Source: Maribellus maritimus (GTDB lineage: Bacteria; Bacteroidota; Bacteroidia; Bacteroidales; Prolixibacteraceae). Taken from it: a DNA stretch of 64,000 bases. Shown here one piece after another: positions 27,963-37,151 of this stretch. The DNA lies in NCBI RefSeq assembly GCF_022267315.1, contig NZ_JAIKLE010000014.1, positions 62,001-126,000 on the forward strand, read 5' to 3'. The translations under genes were made by a program, and so were the position numbers. A model generated the notes under the pieces. The model was not told the origin of the DNA and did not search any database. It saw only the letters and a list, made by a program, of their open reading frames with translations. Each line of letters starts with the position of its first letter. Position 1 is the stretch's first letter.

Positions 27963-28715
27963 TTATGATGCAAACTCTTCTTCCACCGGCAGAGCTTCAA
28001 TGAGTTCTGAGGCGTTAAAACGGTCGGTTACATCGTTTTCTTTTTGGATTCGTCCGTCGCGGAAGATTACATTCCGTTTCATAAAACGGGCAATATCCGC
28101 TTCGTGCGTGACAAATACGATGGTTTTTCCGTCGTTATTTAGTTTCTGAAAAAGCTCCATTATTTCGTAAGAAGTGCGTGTATCAAGGTTGCCGGTGGCT
28201 TCATCGGCCAGGATAACAACGGGATCGTTTACCAACGATCGGGCGATTGCCACACGTTGCTGCTGTCCGCCCGACAATTGGTTGGGCATGTGATCCATAC
28301 GGTCAGAAAGCCCTACCTGTTTCAAAGCGTGTTTGGCACGTTCCCTGCGTTCTTTAGCTTTTACTTTTGAGTTATAGTACAACGGAAGTTCCACATTTTC
28401 GAGTGCTGTGGTACGTGGTAAAAGGTTGTACGACTGAAAAATAAATCCCAGTTTATTGTTTCGCAATGCAGCCAGTTGATTTTTATTTAGTTTACCCATG
28501 TTCACTCCGTCCAAAAGATAATCACCGTCGGTGGGTTTATCGAGGCACCCTAAAATGTTTAGCATTGTTGATTTTCCTGAACCACTGGCTCCCATAATGG
28601 CTGCAAAGTCTCCTTCAAAAATTTCCAGATCAATTCCACGCAGGGCATGTACGATCATCTCGCCAACATGGTAATCTTTTCGAAGTTCTTTTACTTTTAT
28701 AATTGCTTTTTTCAT
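27963..28715 (-). CDS. MacB-type ABC transporter ATP-binding protein
   Basis: 250 residues. Walker [11 protein letters not shown]-loop FQSYNLLP, signature LSGGQQQR, Walker [13 protein letters not shown] and the H-loop VTHEAD are all present, so it should be an active LolD/MacB-class ATPase. It lies 12 bases before the permease gene in the same operon. In E. coli MacB the ATPase and permease are fused; the split form is usual in Bacteroidota. Confidence 0.93.
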   Translation of the reverse strand: MKKAIIKVKELRKDYHVGEMIVHALRGIDLEIFEGDFAAIMGASGSGKSTMLNILGCLDKPTDGDYLLDGVNMGKLNKNQLAALRNNKLGFIFQSYNLLPRTTALENVELPLYYNSKVKAKERRERAKHALKQVGLSDRMDHMPNQLSGGQQQRVAIARSLVNDPVVILADEATGNLDTRTSYEIMELFQKLNNDGKTIVFVTHEADIARFMKRNVIFRDGRIQKENDVTDRFNASELIEALPVEEEFAS

Positions 28716-28756
28716 TGTGTTTCCTGTTTAAATGATTTCTAAAGCGGTTTTATTTT

Positions 28757-29995
28757 TTACCGTCTTCCGGGAGGTCCCGGCATAAAAGGGTTGCCTCCTG
28801 CAGTAGGAGCACTGGCAATTTTCCCGGTTTCTTCCATGTCCAGAATCACTTCGTCACCCGGATTTATTCCTGCCAAAATTTCTACATTAATATCGTCGTC
28901 CATGCCTGTTTTTACTGGAATCGGGCGAATAACAGAATCTTTTTTCACCCAAACTACGTTGCCCTGGTTGGCCTGTGCATTTCCTGTTACCTGCTTATTG
29001 GCATTACTTTCCGGTATTTGTCCACCTTCCGGGCCGTCGGGTTTTGGCCGGGCACTCATATAACTTAAAAGCAGTTTCTGGTCGGGATTAAAACGCAGTG
29101 CTTTACTTGGCACTACCAGTATATCTTTTCTTTCCTGAACATAAATCTCTGTTTCTGCTGTCATTCCCGGCATCAGTTTAAAATCAGGATTTGGCGCTGA
29201 AATAATGATGGTATAAGTAACTACATTGTTGGTAACCGTAGGTTCCAAACGCACTTCGGTTACTTCTCCTTCAAAAACATCATCAGGAAATGCGTCAACA
29301 GTGAATTCCACACGCTGTCCTTCTTTCACCTGGCCTATATCAGCTTCATCTACATCGGCTTCCACGCGCATTTGCGTAAGGTCGTTGGCAATGGTAAAAA
29401 GGGTGGGAGTGTTAAAACTTGCCGCCACAGTCTGGCCTTCTTCAACAGCCCGGTTTAACACAATTCCATCGATGGGCGAGTGAATAAACGCGTAATTTAA
29501 ATTGATCTGATTTCTTCTGTGTGAAGCAATTGCACTGTTGTAATTTGCTTTTGCTTTGTTCAGGTTATATACTGTTTGGTCGAAGTCTGACTGCGAAATC
29601 AGTTTTTTATCATTGAGTGGTGCTAAACGATTGTAATTGGCTTGCTGGTAATCCAGTTCTGCCTTTGCATTGTCGAGCGTTGCCTGGCTTTGTTCCAGCT
29701 GAGCAACAAGGTTTGTTGTGTCAATTTGTGCAATTACCTGGTTTCTTTTTACATACGAGTTGAAATCCACATAAATGTTTTCAATAATTCCGGATACCTG
29801 TGTACCTACCTCAACCGTGGAAATCGCTTCGAGCGTTCCTGTTGCCGTTACCGTTTTGCTCACCGAACCGGTTTCAGCTTTTGCTGTTTCGATGTTGATT
29901 TTATCGGCATTTACTTTTTTGGGTTTTAGTGCCATAAATGCAATGGCTGAAGCGGCTGCAAGAATTGCGATAATAAAAATGGTTCTCTTTTTCAT
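28757..29995 (-). CDS. MacA-like periplasmic adaptor (membrane fusion protein)
   Basis: 412 residues. One N-terminal membrane anchor is followed by lipoyl halves (VSGIIENIYVDFNSYVKRNQVIAQID), an alpha-helical hairpin (LVAQLEQSQATLDNAKAELDYQQAN), beta-barrel and membrane-proximal domains. It links the MacB pair in the inner membrane to the TolC-like channel at 30021. The C-terminus is proline/glycine-rich (GGNPFMPGPPGRR). A low-complexity insertion (PDGPEGGQIPESNANKQVTG) interrupts the distal domain. Confidence 0.9.
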   Translation of the reverse strand: MKKRTIFIIAILAAASAIAFMALKPKKVNADKINIETAKAETGSVSKTVTATGTLEAISTVEVGTQVSGIIENIYVDFNSYVKRNQVIAQIDTTNLVAQLEQSQATLDNAKAELDYQQANYNRLAPLNDKKLISQSDFDQTVYNLNKAKANYNSAIASHRRNQINLNYAFIHSPIDGIVLNRAVEEGQTVAASFNTPTLFTIANDLTQMRVEADVDEADIGQVKEGQRVEFTVDAFPDDVFEGEVTEVRLEPTVTNNVVTYTIIISAPNPDFKLMPGMTAETEIYVQERKDILVVPSKALRFNPDQKLLLSYMSARPKPDGPEGGQIPESNANKQVTGNAQANQGNVVWVKKDSVIRPIPVKTGMDDDINVEILAGINPGDEVILDMEETGKIASAPTAGGNPFMPGPPGRR

Positions 29996-30020
29996 TGTAT
30001 TGTGTTTTTAATTGTTTCGG

Positions 30021-31352
30021 TTAAAGTGTGATAGGATTCCCGATGTAGAAATCGAGGATTTTATAGTTGAAAATCAGGTTGTATTTCGACTGAAGTAATT
30101 CACTTTCAGCTAGAATGTAATTTGTTCTCTCATACAGAAAATCAACTGAATTAATCAATCCGTTTTTAAATTTTTCTTCTGCCAGGTTATAAGATTCCGA
30201 TGTGGAATTGTACTGCTCAAGGCTTGCTTCGTATTCTGTTTGAGCTGAAACCACATCCACAGTCACCTGTTCAATTTCTTTACGCAGCTGGTTTTTTGTG
30301 TCAATTTCCTGAAGTTGAGCATTTTGGTAGTTTATTTCTGCCAGCGAAACACTGGTTTTTACCTGCTTTTTCTGAAAAACAGGAATGGACAATGAAAGTC
30401 CGAACGAAGGTGAAATCTGGTCGTTTAACTGGTTAAAATACCCTGCCTCAGATAGGTTGGAATACCCGGTTCCTAATCCTGCTTCTGCTGAAAGTGTGGG
30501 ATAATAACCGGCTTCTGCAATCTTTCTGTTTAATGCCGCACTCTCTTTAATGAATTCTGCACTTTTTATCTGAGGTTTAATTTCCAGCGCAATGGCATAA
30601 ATATCAGAAGAAAGTGGCGAAAGGTTCTGGTTCACAGAATCACCCAAATCAGGATTGACAATAGTAAAATCCTCGTTAACCGGGAGTTCCATCAATTGCA
30701 TCAGGTTTACACGTGCAATGGCAAACTGACTGTTTGCATTTGCCAAACTCAGTTTTTCAGATGCCAGTTGTGATTTTACCTGCAAATAATCCGACTGCGA
30801 AATAATCCCTAAATTTAAACGCTCCTGTGCAAGATTTAACTGTTCTGTTGTCGATTTAATCTGACGTTCGGCGTTTTTTACCTGCTCGGCTGTAAATAAT
30901 ACCTGCAAATAGGCATTCAAGATGCTAATAGTAACCGACTCCTTTATGGTTTCCGAGTCGTAAATACCTGCCTGCATATCGAACTCTGCCTGTTTGACAA
31001 GGTTGTTTAAACGCGAACCGTTGTACAACGTAAGGCTGGAACTAACGGAGTAACTGGTGCTGTTGTTTCCTGTAAATTCAGAACTTCCCGTAGTAAAATC
31101 TTCTGAATTCGACCAACTAAAATTCTGGCGTACTGAAGCATTCACCGACGGCAATTTGTTTGCTTTTGCCTGTTTTTTGTTCACCTTGTCAGACAAATTG
31201 GCCAGAATACTTTGCCGAACCTGAATATTTTGTTCCAGCGCGTAATCAATACAATCGGTTAAACTCCAGCTTTCCGGTGTTTCAGTTTGCTGCGCTTTCA
31301 AAATAAAAGGTGAAAGAATTGAGAGAATCAAAATAATTGTTTTTGTTTTCAT
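30021..31352 (-). CDS. TolC family outer membrane channel
   Basis: 443 residues with a signal peptide and the duplicated OEP layout: long helices such as QIKSTTEQLNLAQERLNLG and YNSTSESYNLAEEKFKNG in each half. It forms the outer-membrane duct of the tripartite exporter encoded by the next genes. It is the first gene of the block and is preceded by a -7 element and a 22-bp direct repeat. Confidence 0.9.
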   Translation of the reverse strand: MKTKTIILILSILSPFILKAQQTETPESWSLTDCIDYALEQNIQVRQSILANLSDKVNKKQAKANKLPSVNASVRQNFSWSNSEDFTTGSSEFTGNNSTSYSVSSSLTLYNGSRLNNLVKQAEFDMQAGIYDSETIKESVTISILNAYLQVLFTAEQVKNAERQIKSTTEQLNLAQERLNLGIISQSDYLQVKSQLASEKLSLANANSQFAIARVNLMQLMELPVNEDFTIVNPDLGDSVNQNLSPLSSDIYAIALEIKPQIKSAEFIKESAALNRKIAEAGYYPTLSAEAGLGTGYSNLSEAGYFNQLNDQISPSFGLSLSIPVFQKKQVKTSVSLAEINYQNAQLQEIDTKNQLRKEIEQVTVDVVSAQTEYEASLEQYNSTSESYNLAEEKFKNGLINSVDFLYERTNYILAESELLQSKYNLIFNYKILDFYIGNPITL

Positions 31353-31374
31353 AACATCTTGTTGCTTTTATTCT

Positions 31375-31382
31375 CAAAACTA
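31375..31382 (-). promoter_or_regulatory. -7 element of the tolC-macAB-lytSR block
   Basis: CAAAACTA reads TAGTTTTG on the minus strand, a perfect TAnnTTTG. No TTG occurs at the expected -33 distance, which suggests an activator-dependent promoter. Transcription would start near 31369. Confidence 0.45.
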
Positions 31383-31416
31383 TATTGGCCACCATTTTTT
31401 TGGAAATGAAATAGAA

Positions 31417-31453
31417 GAACCGGCAATTTTTGCCGACGGAACCGGATATTTTT
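31417..31453. promoter_or_regulatory. 22-bp-period direct repeat, candidate LytTR binding site
   Basis: GAACCGGCAATTTTT (31417-31431) and GAACCGGATATTTTT (31439-31453) match at 13 of 15 positions with a 22-base period. LytTR proteins characteristically bind two direct repeats about two helical turns apart, upstream of -35. Here the repeats would lie about 50-85 bases upstream of the predicted start. A CGGCAA/TTGCCG hairpin overlaps the first copy. Confidence 0.5.
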
Positions 31454-31846
31454 AGTTTGGTGAGTTGGAATTTTTGGGTTTAAAATAAATGAGATCATTT
31501 TTTGAAATAAATTTTGGGTGTGGGAAGGTGTCTGTACTAATATCGCGACAATTCAACAGTTTTGGTGGCGAATATAGATTTGGTAAGGGGAGGGTAACGG
31601 AGATTGCTTTTTTTTAGGAACGAGCTTTTTATAATTCATCATGTCATTTTTAAACTCGAAGCAAATAACAAGATTACAGGACATAAATGGTACATCCGGA
31701 ATCAGATAAAATTGACTATCAGTATTTTCGGCAAGATTCTTGATTCAGGATAAATAAGAATCATTTGAAGACAAAGTGAAACGATTCTGAAAAAAGACAG
31801 TCTTTATTTTTTAATGTCCTTTAATAACCGACAAAACTACTGGCTA
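31454..31846. other. Intergenic region without a recognisable gene
   Basis: Between the tolC upstream repeats and the DUF5916 gene I see no convincing coding frame, tRNA or strong hairpin. The composition is AT-rich with G-rich patches (GGTAAGGGGAGGG near 31580). It must contain the promoter of the DUF5916 gene, but no clear TTG/TAnnTTTG pair was found. Confidence 0.5.
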
Positions 31847-34495
31847 ATGAAGTATAAAATAGTTCCGATGATAGCTGGACTACTATTGGTTCATATGTTC
31901 ACAAACTGTTTTTCGCAAAACATTGACAAAAAAGTATTTCAAACTGCGTTTACAGAAAAAGCTCCCGAAATAGATGGGGTGTTAAATGATTCCTGTTGGA
32001 ATAATGTTGACTGGGGGAATGATTTTATTCAAACCCGGCCTTACGAGAATAAGCCTCCTTCGGAAAAAACAGCTTTCAAAATACTTTATGATGACGATAA
32101 TTTGTATGTATTCATTCGCGCTTATGACGGTGAGCCAGAAAAGATAAGCAGGAGAATGTCGCGCAGGGATAATTTTGACGGAGATATGGTGGGTATTATT
32201 ATTGACAGTTATTATGATCAGCAAACTGCTTTTTCTTTTACAGCCATGGCTTCCGGAGCAAAAGGAGATGAGGCAGTTACCCAGAACGGAAACAACTGGG
32301 ATGAAAGCTGGAACCCGGTTTGGTATCTCAAAACTACCATCGACAAAGAAGGTTGGTGCGCCGAAATGAGAATACCGTTAAGTCAACTCCGGTTTGGAAA
32401 AAAAGACGAACATATTTGGGGGATTCAGCTTATACGTCATATTTTTCGCTCCGAAGAGCGTTCTATCTGGCAGTTTATACCCAAGGGGTCTCCGGGTGAA
32501 ATTCATTTATATGGCGAATTACACGGTATACGTGGAATTAAACCAAAACGCCAGATTGAACTGTTGCCATATACGGTTGCACGCATGGAACGTTTTCAAA
32601 AAGAAGAAGGAAATCCTTTTCTCGACGGGAAGAAAAGTTCAATCTCTGCCGGGCTTGACGGGAAAATTGCGATAACCAATGATCTTACGCTTGACTTCTC
32701 TATAAATCCTGATTTCGGACAGGTAGAAGCGGATCCGTCGGAAGTAAACTTAACGGCTTTTGAAACCTATTTTTCGGAGAGACGTCCATTCTTTGTTGAA
32801 GGAAAAAATATATACCAGTTTCAACCTTCCAGGTCAATTGTAATTCATAATATGCAGGCTGATAACCTGTTTTACTCCCGTAGGATTGGAAGATATCCAC
32901 ACAATTATCCGGATCTGGGTGATGACGAAAACGCAGAAGTCCCCGAAGCAACAACTATACTCGGTGCATTAAAATTATCAGGGAAAACAAAAAACGGCTT
33001 GTCGGTTGGAATTCTGGAAAGTGTTACTGCCAACGAAAATGCCCTGATTGACAAAAACGGCAACAGAAGGGAAGAGTCGGTTGAACCGCTTACCAACTAT
33101 TTTGTAGGTCGGGTACAACAGGATTTTAATAAAGGTGAAACCACTCTGGGCGGTATTGTAACCGCAGTAAACAGGGATATTACAAATCCGGCGCTTGATT
33201 ATCTTCCGGCTGAAGCATATACCGGAGGAATTGATTTCAGCTATAGTTGGAAAGAACGCACATGGTATTTTAGCGGAAATGCAGAATTTAGTTATGTGAG
33301 CGGAAAGGAAGAGGCTATTAGCTGGCTTCAGGGGGCTTCAGCCAGGTATTATCAGCGTCCCGATGCTGATTATGTGTCTCTTGATTCTACACTTACTTCC
33401 TTGTCGGGATACGGAGGAACATTTAAATTCGGAAGAACCAGCGAAAAGAGACTTCAGTTTGAGACAGCGCTTACGGTTCGTTCTCCCGGGCTGGAATTTA
33501 ACGATATCGGATATATGCGGTATTCCGATGTAATTCATCATGGTACCTGGGTTGCCTATTATTTGCGCGATCCGTTTTCAATATTTAATAATTTTTATCT
33601 GAACACAAACTACTGGATGTATTGGAATTTTTCAGGAAAACTACTGTCAACCTTCACCAATACAAATTTTAATGCTCAGTTTAAAAACAGATGGCGGATA
33701 AATGGGAATTTTACCCGTATAGGAGAAAATATTTCAACAAGTTTGTTACGGGGAGGTCCCTCGTTTACTTTGCCGGGAGGGCAGGAAATGAACCTGAATG
33801 TCTCAACAGACCACTCCAAAAAACTTTCGTTGTATGGCGGGAATTATCAAGGGATAGGAGATTTGAAAAATTACCGGGAACAAGCCTACTGGATGGGGGT
33901 TAACTACCGGCCGATGAATGCACTGTCTGTGTCAATTAATCCGGAATGCAGCATCTCTGAAAGCGTACTGCAATATGTGGAAACAATCCAACAGGTAAAT
34001 GACCCCGCCAGGTATATCTTTGCAGAAATAGAACAGAAAACGTTGAGTTTTACTTTTCGTTTGAATTATACTTTTACCCCTGAACTTTCGCTTGAATATT
34101 ATGGACAGCCATTTGTTTCTGCAGGAAAGTATTCAGAATTTAAACATATTCTGGAACCTGATGCAGATAAGTTTAAAGACAGATATCATACTTTTTTGAA
34201 CAGTGAAATCAGTTATGATGCAGAAAAACGCAGTTATACAATTACAGAAAACAGCAGTGAAAGTTCAATGTATTCTTTTGACAACCCTGATTTTAATTTC
34301 CGGCAGTTTCGCTCAAATCTCGTTGTCCGGTGGGAATATTTACCCGGCTCAACGCTTTTCCTGGTTTGGTCGCAGGGCAGAACCAGTACAGCTACTAACG
34401 GAACATTTTCGTATGGGAATGATATGAGAGATCTTTTTGGAATTGATCCGCATAACGTTTTTCTGATAAAACTTTCCTATTGGGTTTCTTTATAA
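31847..34495 (+). CDS. DUF5916 outer-membrane protein with CBM9-like N-terminal domain
   Basis: 882 residues with a signal peptide. After it, PEIDGVLNDSCWNNVDWGNDF and YDDDNLYVFIRAYD belong to a CBM9-like carbohydrate-binding fold. SERRPFFVEGKNIYQF marks the DUF5916 family, and the last 500 residues are beta-strand-rich with alternating aromatic residues, ending in YWVSL as outer-membrane barrels often do. It probably binds a glycan or peptide at the surface; the role is unproven. An ATG at 31814 is also in frame, but 31847 opens directly on the signal peptide. Confidence 0.8.
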   Translation: MKYKIVPMIAGLLLVHMFTNCFSQNIDKKVFQTAFTEKAPEIDGVLNDSCWNNVDWGNDFIQTRPYENKPPSEKTAFKILYDDDNLYVFIRAYDGEPEKISRRMSRRDNFDGDMVGIIIDSYYDQQTAFSFTAMASGAKGDEAVTQNGNNWDESWNPVWYLKTTIDKEGWCAEMRIPLSQLRFGKKDEHIWGIQLIRHIFRSEERSIWQFIPKGSPGEIHLYGELHGIRGIKPKRQIELLPYTVARMERFQKEEGNPFLDGKKSSISAGLDGKIAITNDLTLDFSINPDFGQVEADPSEVNLTAFETYFSERRPFFVEGKNIYQFQPSRSIVIHNMQADNLFYSRRIGRYPHNYPDLGDDENAEVPEATTILGALKLSGKTKNGLSVGILESVTANENALIDKNGNRREESVEPLTNYFVGRVQQDFNKGETTLGGIVTAVNRDITNPALDYLPAEAYTGGIDFSYSWKERTWYFSGNAEFSYVSGKEEAISWLQGASARYYQRPDADYVSLDSTLTSLSGYGGTFKFGRTSEKRLQFETALTVRSPGLEFNDIGYMRYSDVIHHGTWVAYYLRDPFSIFNNFYLNTNYWMYWNFSGKLLSTFTNTNFNAQFKNRWRINGNFTRIGENISTSLLRGGPSFTLPGGQEMNLNVSTDHSKKLSLYGGNYQGIGDLKNYREQAYWMGVNYRPMNALSVSINPECSISESVLQYVETIQQVNDPARYIFAEIEQKTLSFTFRLNYTFTPELSLEYYGQPFVSAGKYSEFKHILEPDADKFKDRYHTFLNSEISYDAEKRSYTITENSSESSMYSFDNPDFNFRQFRSNLVVRWEYLPGSTLFLVWSQGRTSTATNGTFSYGNDMRDLFGIDPHNVFLIKLSYWVSL

Positions 34496-34559
34496 AAGCA
34501 GCAACGGCTGTTTCAATTTTTTTTGGAAATTCCCATTCTGAATTGTTAAAAAGAACAAC

Positions 34560-35336
34560 TCATTTCCCTCCGTTGTTTTTTAAGTCTACCAAACAACTGG
34601 CGTCTAATGAAGGTACTTCGCCACCTCTTAAAAAGCGAACTACGCCACTGCTGTGCTCAGCGGCATAATACATCAGACAATCTTCGTTGTTGCAGTGACT
34701 TCCGTGCGAGGTGTCCTGATGATTTTCAACCATGTCAGTACCATTATTTACAAGACCAAGAATATGCCCGAATTCGTGTTTCATAACCGTTTCTTCCAAA
34801 ATTTTCGTGGATGGTTTCCAAAATCCTCCGCTAAATTCATCTATCGTTTTTTCAAAAACAGCCATAGAAGTGGAAGTATAAGCAATTCCCAATACTTTTG
34901 AATCGTCCTCATTCCCGGCATAATCAGCATCGGCAAAGAAAAACCATGCTGTCAGGGTCTTTCCCTCAGGATAACTGGTCCGGCAGTTCTCTTCAATTTC
35001 TTTGATGTCAGCAAGAGAATAACTTTCCTTTTCAGGAGAAGCTATCGAGTTGGAAACAATGGTAATTCCTCCGCTTTTATTTAAAAGGTTTTCCAGAAAA
35101 ACCTTTAGATTGTTTACTGCTTCAGCAGAAGGTTCAAAACCCTGTACCGCAGTTATTTCTATAACAAGTTTAACATATTTGCTTTCTGAAAGAAAATCGT
35201 TTGATTTTATTATAATATTTTCCGGCGTGTTGTCAGGATCTTCAGCAACGAGCCCTTCTTCATTTGTACAAGCCGAAAATAAAATAACAAAAACGCTAAT
35301 GAACGGAATCAGGTACAGACCTATTCTTTTTGTCAT
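34560..35336 (-). CDS. Zinc metalloprotease-like lipoprotein
   Basis: 258 residues. The signal peptide ends in a lipobox (ILFSACTNE), so the protein is lipid-anchored. MKHEFGHILGLVNNG is a zincin HExxHxxG motif, followed by HGSHCNNEDCLMYY, which resembles the Met-turn region of secreted metzincins. An extracytoplasmic protease or membrane-anchored peptidase is likely; substrates are unknown. It is convergent with the DUF5916 gene. Confidence 0.75.
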   Translation of the reverse strand: MTKRIGLYLIPFISVFVILFSACTNEEGLVAEDPDNTPENIIIKSNDFLSESKYVKLVIEITAVQGFEPSAEAVNNLKVFLENLLNKSGGITIVSNSIASPEKESYSLADIKEIEENCRTSYPEGKTLTAWFFFADADYAGNEDDSKVLGIAYTSTSMAVFEKTIDEFSGGFWKPSTKILEETVMKHEFGHILGLVNNGTDMVENHQDTSHGSHCNNEDCLMYYAAEHSSGVVRFLRGGEVPSLDASCLVDLKNNGGK

Positions 35337-35412
35337 AAGAGTTTATATTTTACACACATTTACTTCGGAACAAAAAAATGCCGGAGAATGTTTTCTACGC
35401 CCGAAAATCTTG

Positions 35413-36192
35413 TTAATCTGAAATGCTTTTTATAAAAAAAATAGAGCGTTCATTAAAAACGTTTGGCTGATCGATATTGCAAACGTGTCCGCTGTTACTG
35501 ATAACTTCAAGTTTTGAATTCAGATGTTTTTTTACCAGATTCGAAACCATCGGCAAAAACATGTGGTCGCGTTCGCCCATCAAATACAATACGGGCGCTG
35601 ATGCTTCTTTAATCAGGAACTCCTGCAGGTTGTCGCGAATTTCGCCCGACATGCGCAGCCACTTTTTGAATTCCTTTTCGCCCAGTCTCATAGCTTCTTT
35701 TATAAACAGTTTTCTCGACTGTGTATGTTTTTTTGATGGAATCAAAATCCACGCATTTAGTTTATAAAGCCACATATAAGGGAGAATGGAATTCAGCAGT
35801 TTGGCAACACCTAAAAGGCTGTTGATTTTTGAATTGAATTGGATAATTGCACCTCCCAGAATAATAGATTCTGCGCGTCCCGGGGCAAGTTTGTCTATGG
35901 CACGGATAACAATACATCCTAATGAAATTCCAACAAAGTGCGCTTTTTCAATTTGCAGATGATCCATAATCTGAATTACATCCTGCCCAATTTCATCAAA
36001 TTTATATGTTTCTTCTTTTGAATATTCTTTTTTTGATTTTCCATGCCCACGCAGATCGACCAAAAGTACATTAAAATACTTTTTGAAATCGCGCAACTGT
36101 TTAAACCATACAACATTGCTTCCACCGGCTCCATGTATAAATACCACCCATGTTTTGGAATTTTTATGTCGAAAAGTTTTATGATAAATCAT
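35413..36192 (-). CDS. Alpha/beta fold hydrolase
   Basis: 259 residues. WVVFIHGAGGSNVVW gives the HGxGG oxyanion motif, HFVGISLGCIV the nucleophile Ser in GxSxG, YLMGERDHMF the acidic residue and NSGHVCNID the catalytic His. It is cytosolic. Substrate unknown; carboxylesterase or lipase-like activity is likely. Its promoter lies so close to the ATG that the transcript may be leaderless. Confidence 0.85.
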   Translation of the reverse strand: MIYHKTFRHKNSKTWVVFIHGAGGSNVVWFKQLRDFKKYFNVLLVDLRGHGKSKKEYSKEETYKFDEIGQDVIQIMDHLQIEKAHFVGISLGCIVIRAIDKLAPGRAESIILGGAIIQFNSKINSLLGVAKLLNSILPYMWLYKLNAWILIPSKKHTQSRKLFIKEAMRLGEKEFKKWLRMSGEIRDNLQEFLIKEASAPVLYLMGERDHMFLPMVSNLVKKHLNSKLEVISNSGHVCNIDQPNVFNERSIFFIKSISD

Positions 36193-36196
36193 GATT

Positions 36197-36226
36197 CAAA
36201 AATAGAATTAAATCTAATAACCGCAA
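36197..36226 (-). promoter_or_regulatory. Promoter of the alpha/beta hydrolase
   Basis: On the minus strand TTG (36226-36224), a 19-base spacer and TATTTTTG (36204-36197) match the consensus closely. The -7 element ends only four bases before the ATG triplet at 36192. Confidence 0.55.
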
Positions 36227-36243
36227 ACACCGGATTTTGTTGA

Positions 36244-36278
36244 AAAAAGGATGTTTTATATTCCAAAACATCCTTTTT
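36244..36278 (-). terminator. Intrinsic terminator of the NIPSNAP gene
   Basis: A perfect 14-bp stem (AAAAAGGATGTTTT with AAAACATCCTTTTT) and a seven-base loop, followed by Ts on the minus strand. It separates the NIPSNAP gene from the hydrolase promoter. Confidence 0.8.
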
Positions 36279-36286
36279 AAAATCGA

Positions 36287-37069
36287 TTAAAAATCAGAAT
36301 ATTCGGTTGGATGTAACAACTGAATAACTGAATTTGAAACGGTATGTTTATATTCTTCTTTGGCTGAAAGCTCTTTCCAATCGGGGTGAGTTCGGAAAGC
36401 ATTCCAATGTTCATCATGCGATTTCATATCTGAATAAGTGGTCATATACATCAGATTGGGCATGGTGCTTCCTGAAAGTACCTCACCAAAAAATACAGGT
36501 TGACTTCCTACGTTTTTAAAAATCGTAATTTCTCCGCCTTCGTTAAACATTTCAACTTTTTTCCGGTAATATTTTTCTGTTGGACCTTCGTAGCTGCGCA
36601 GTTCGTAAATTCTTTCCGATGCAGGAGTTTTGTGTTCAGGAATCGCAAACTCAGGCATATCAGCGAAAGCCCTCAAAATGATTGATTCCATTCGTTCATA
36701 AGGCGGATTTTCCCACGATGCGTTGATATAGTCGGCACCATCGGTTTGGAATTTTTTATCTTTCAAAAGAGTTGTCTCCAGTTTTTCAAACTGGTCAACA
36801 TTTTTGAGTGGAATAAGCACGATTACTTTCATGCCACCACTTGCGTCAACGGGTTTAAAAACACCAACTTGTTTTACTCCGGTCCGGTGCAACGCGGGCA
36901 GGTAAGCATTTTTCAGGTAATTGTCTACAAGTGTTTCCTGGTTTTTGTCTTTCAGATTGTACACTTTTAACTGGTAGTAATCGCGTGCTGAGCCTGAAAG
37001 AGTGAGTGTAATTGCAAACAGGAATAAGGCAATAATTTTTAGTTGTTTGTTTGATTTCATTTTAAACAT
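36287..37069 (-). CDS. NIPSNAP family protein, exported
   Basis: About 260 residues. After a signal peptide (LFAITLTLSGSARD) come two NIPSNAP-type ferredoxin-like repeats: YYQLKVYNLKDKNQE and IYELRSYEGPTEKYYRKKVEMFNEGGEI. NIPSNAP proteins are small-molecule binding or monooxygenase-like folds of unclear activity; exported versions are common in Bacteroidota sugar loci. The ATG at 37069 is chosen over the longer frame from a TTG at 37102. It lies 82 bases downstream of the aldo/keto reductase. Confidence 0.8.
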   Translation of the reverse strand: MFKMKSNKQLKIIALFLFAITLTLSGSARDYYQLKVYNLKDKNQETLVDNYLKNAYLPALHRTGVKQVGVFKPVDASGGMKVIVLIPLKNVDQFEKLETTLLKDKKFQTDGADYINASWENPPYERMESIILRAFADMPEFAIPEHKTPASERIYELRSYEGPTEKYYRKKVEMFNEGGEITIFKNVGSQPVFFGEVLSGSTMPNLMYMTTYSDMKSHDEHWNAFRTHPDWKELSAKEEYKHTVSNSVIQLLHPTEYSDF

Positions 37070-37151
37070 GATAGTTGATTTAGTTAAAATATTGCGACAC
37101 AAGATATAAATTTTACATCAAATGAATTGTTGATGCAGCAATGATGTTATT

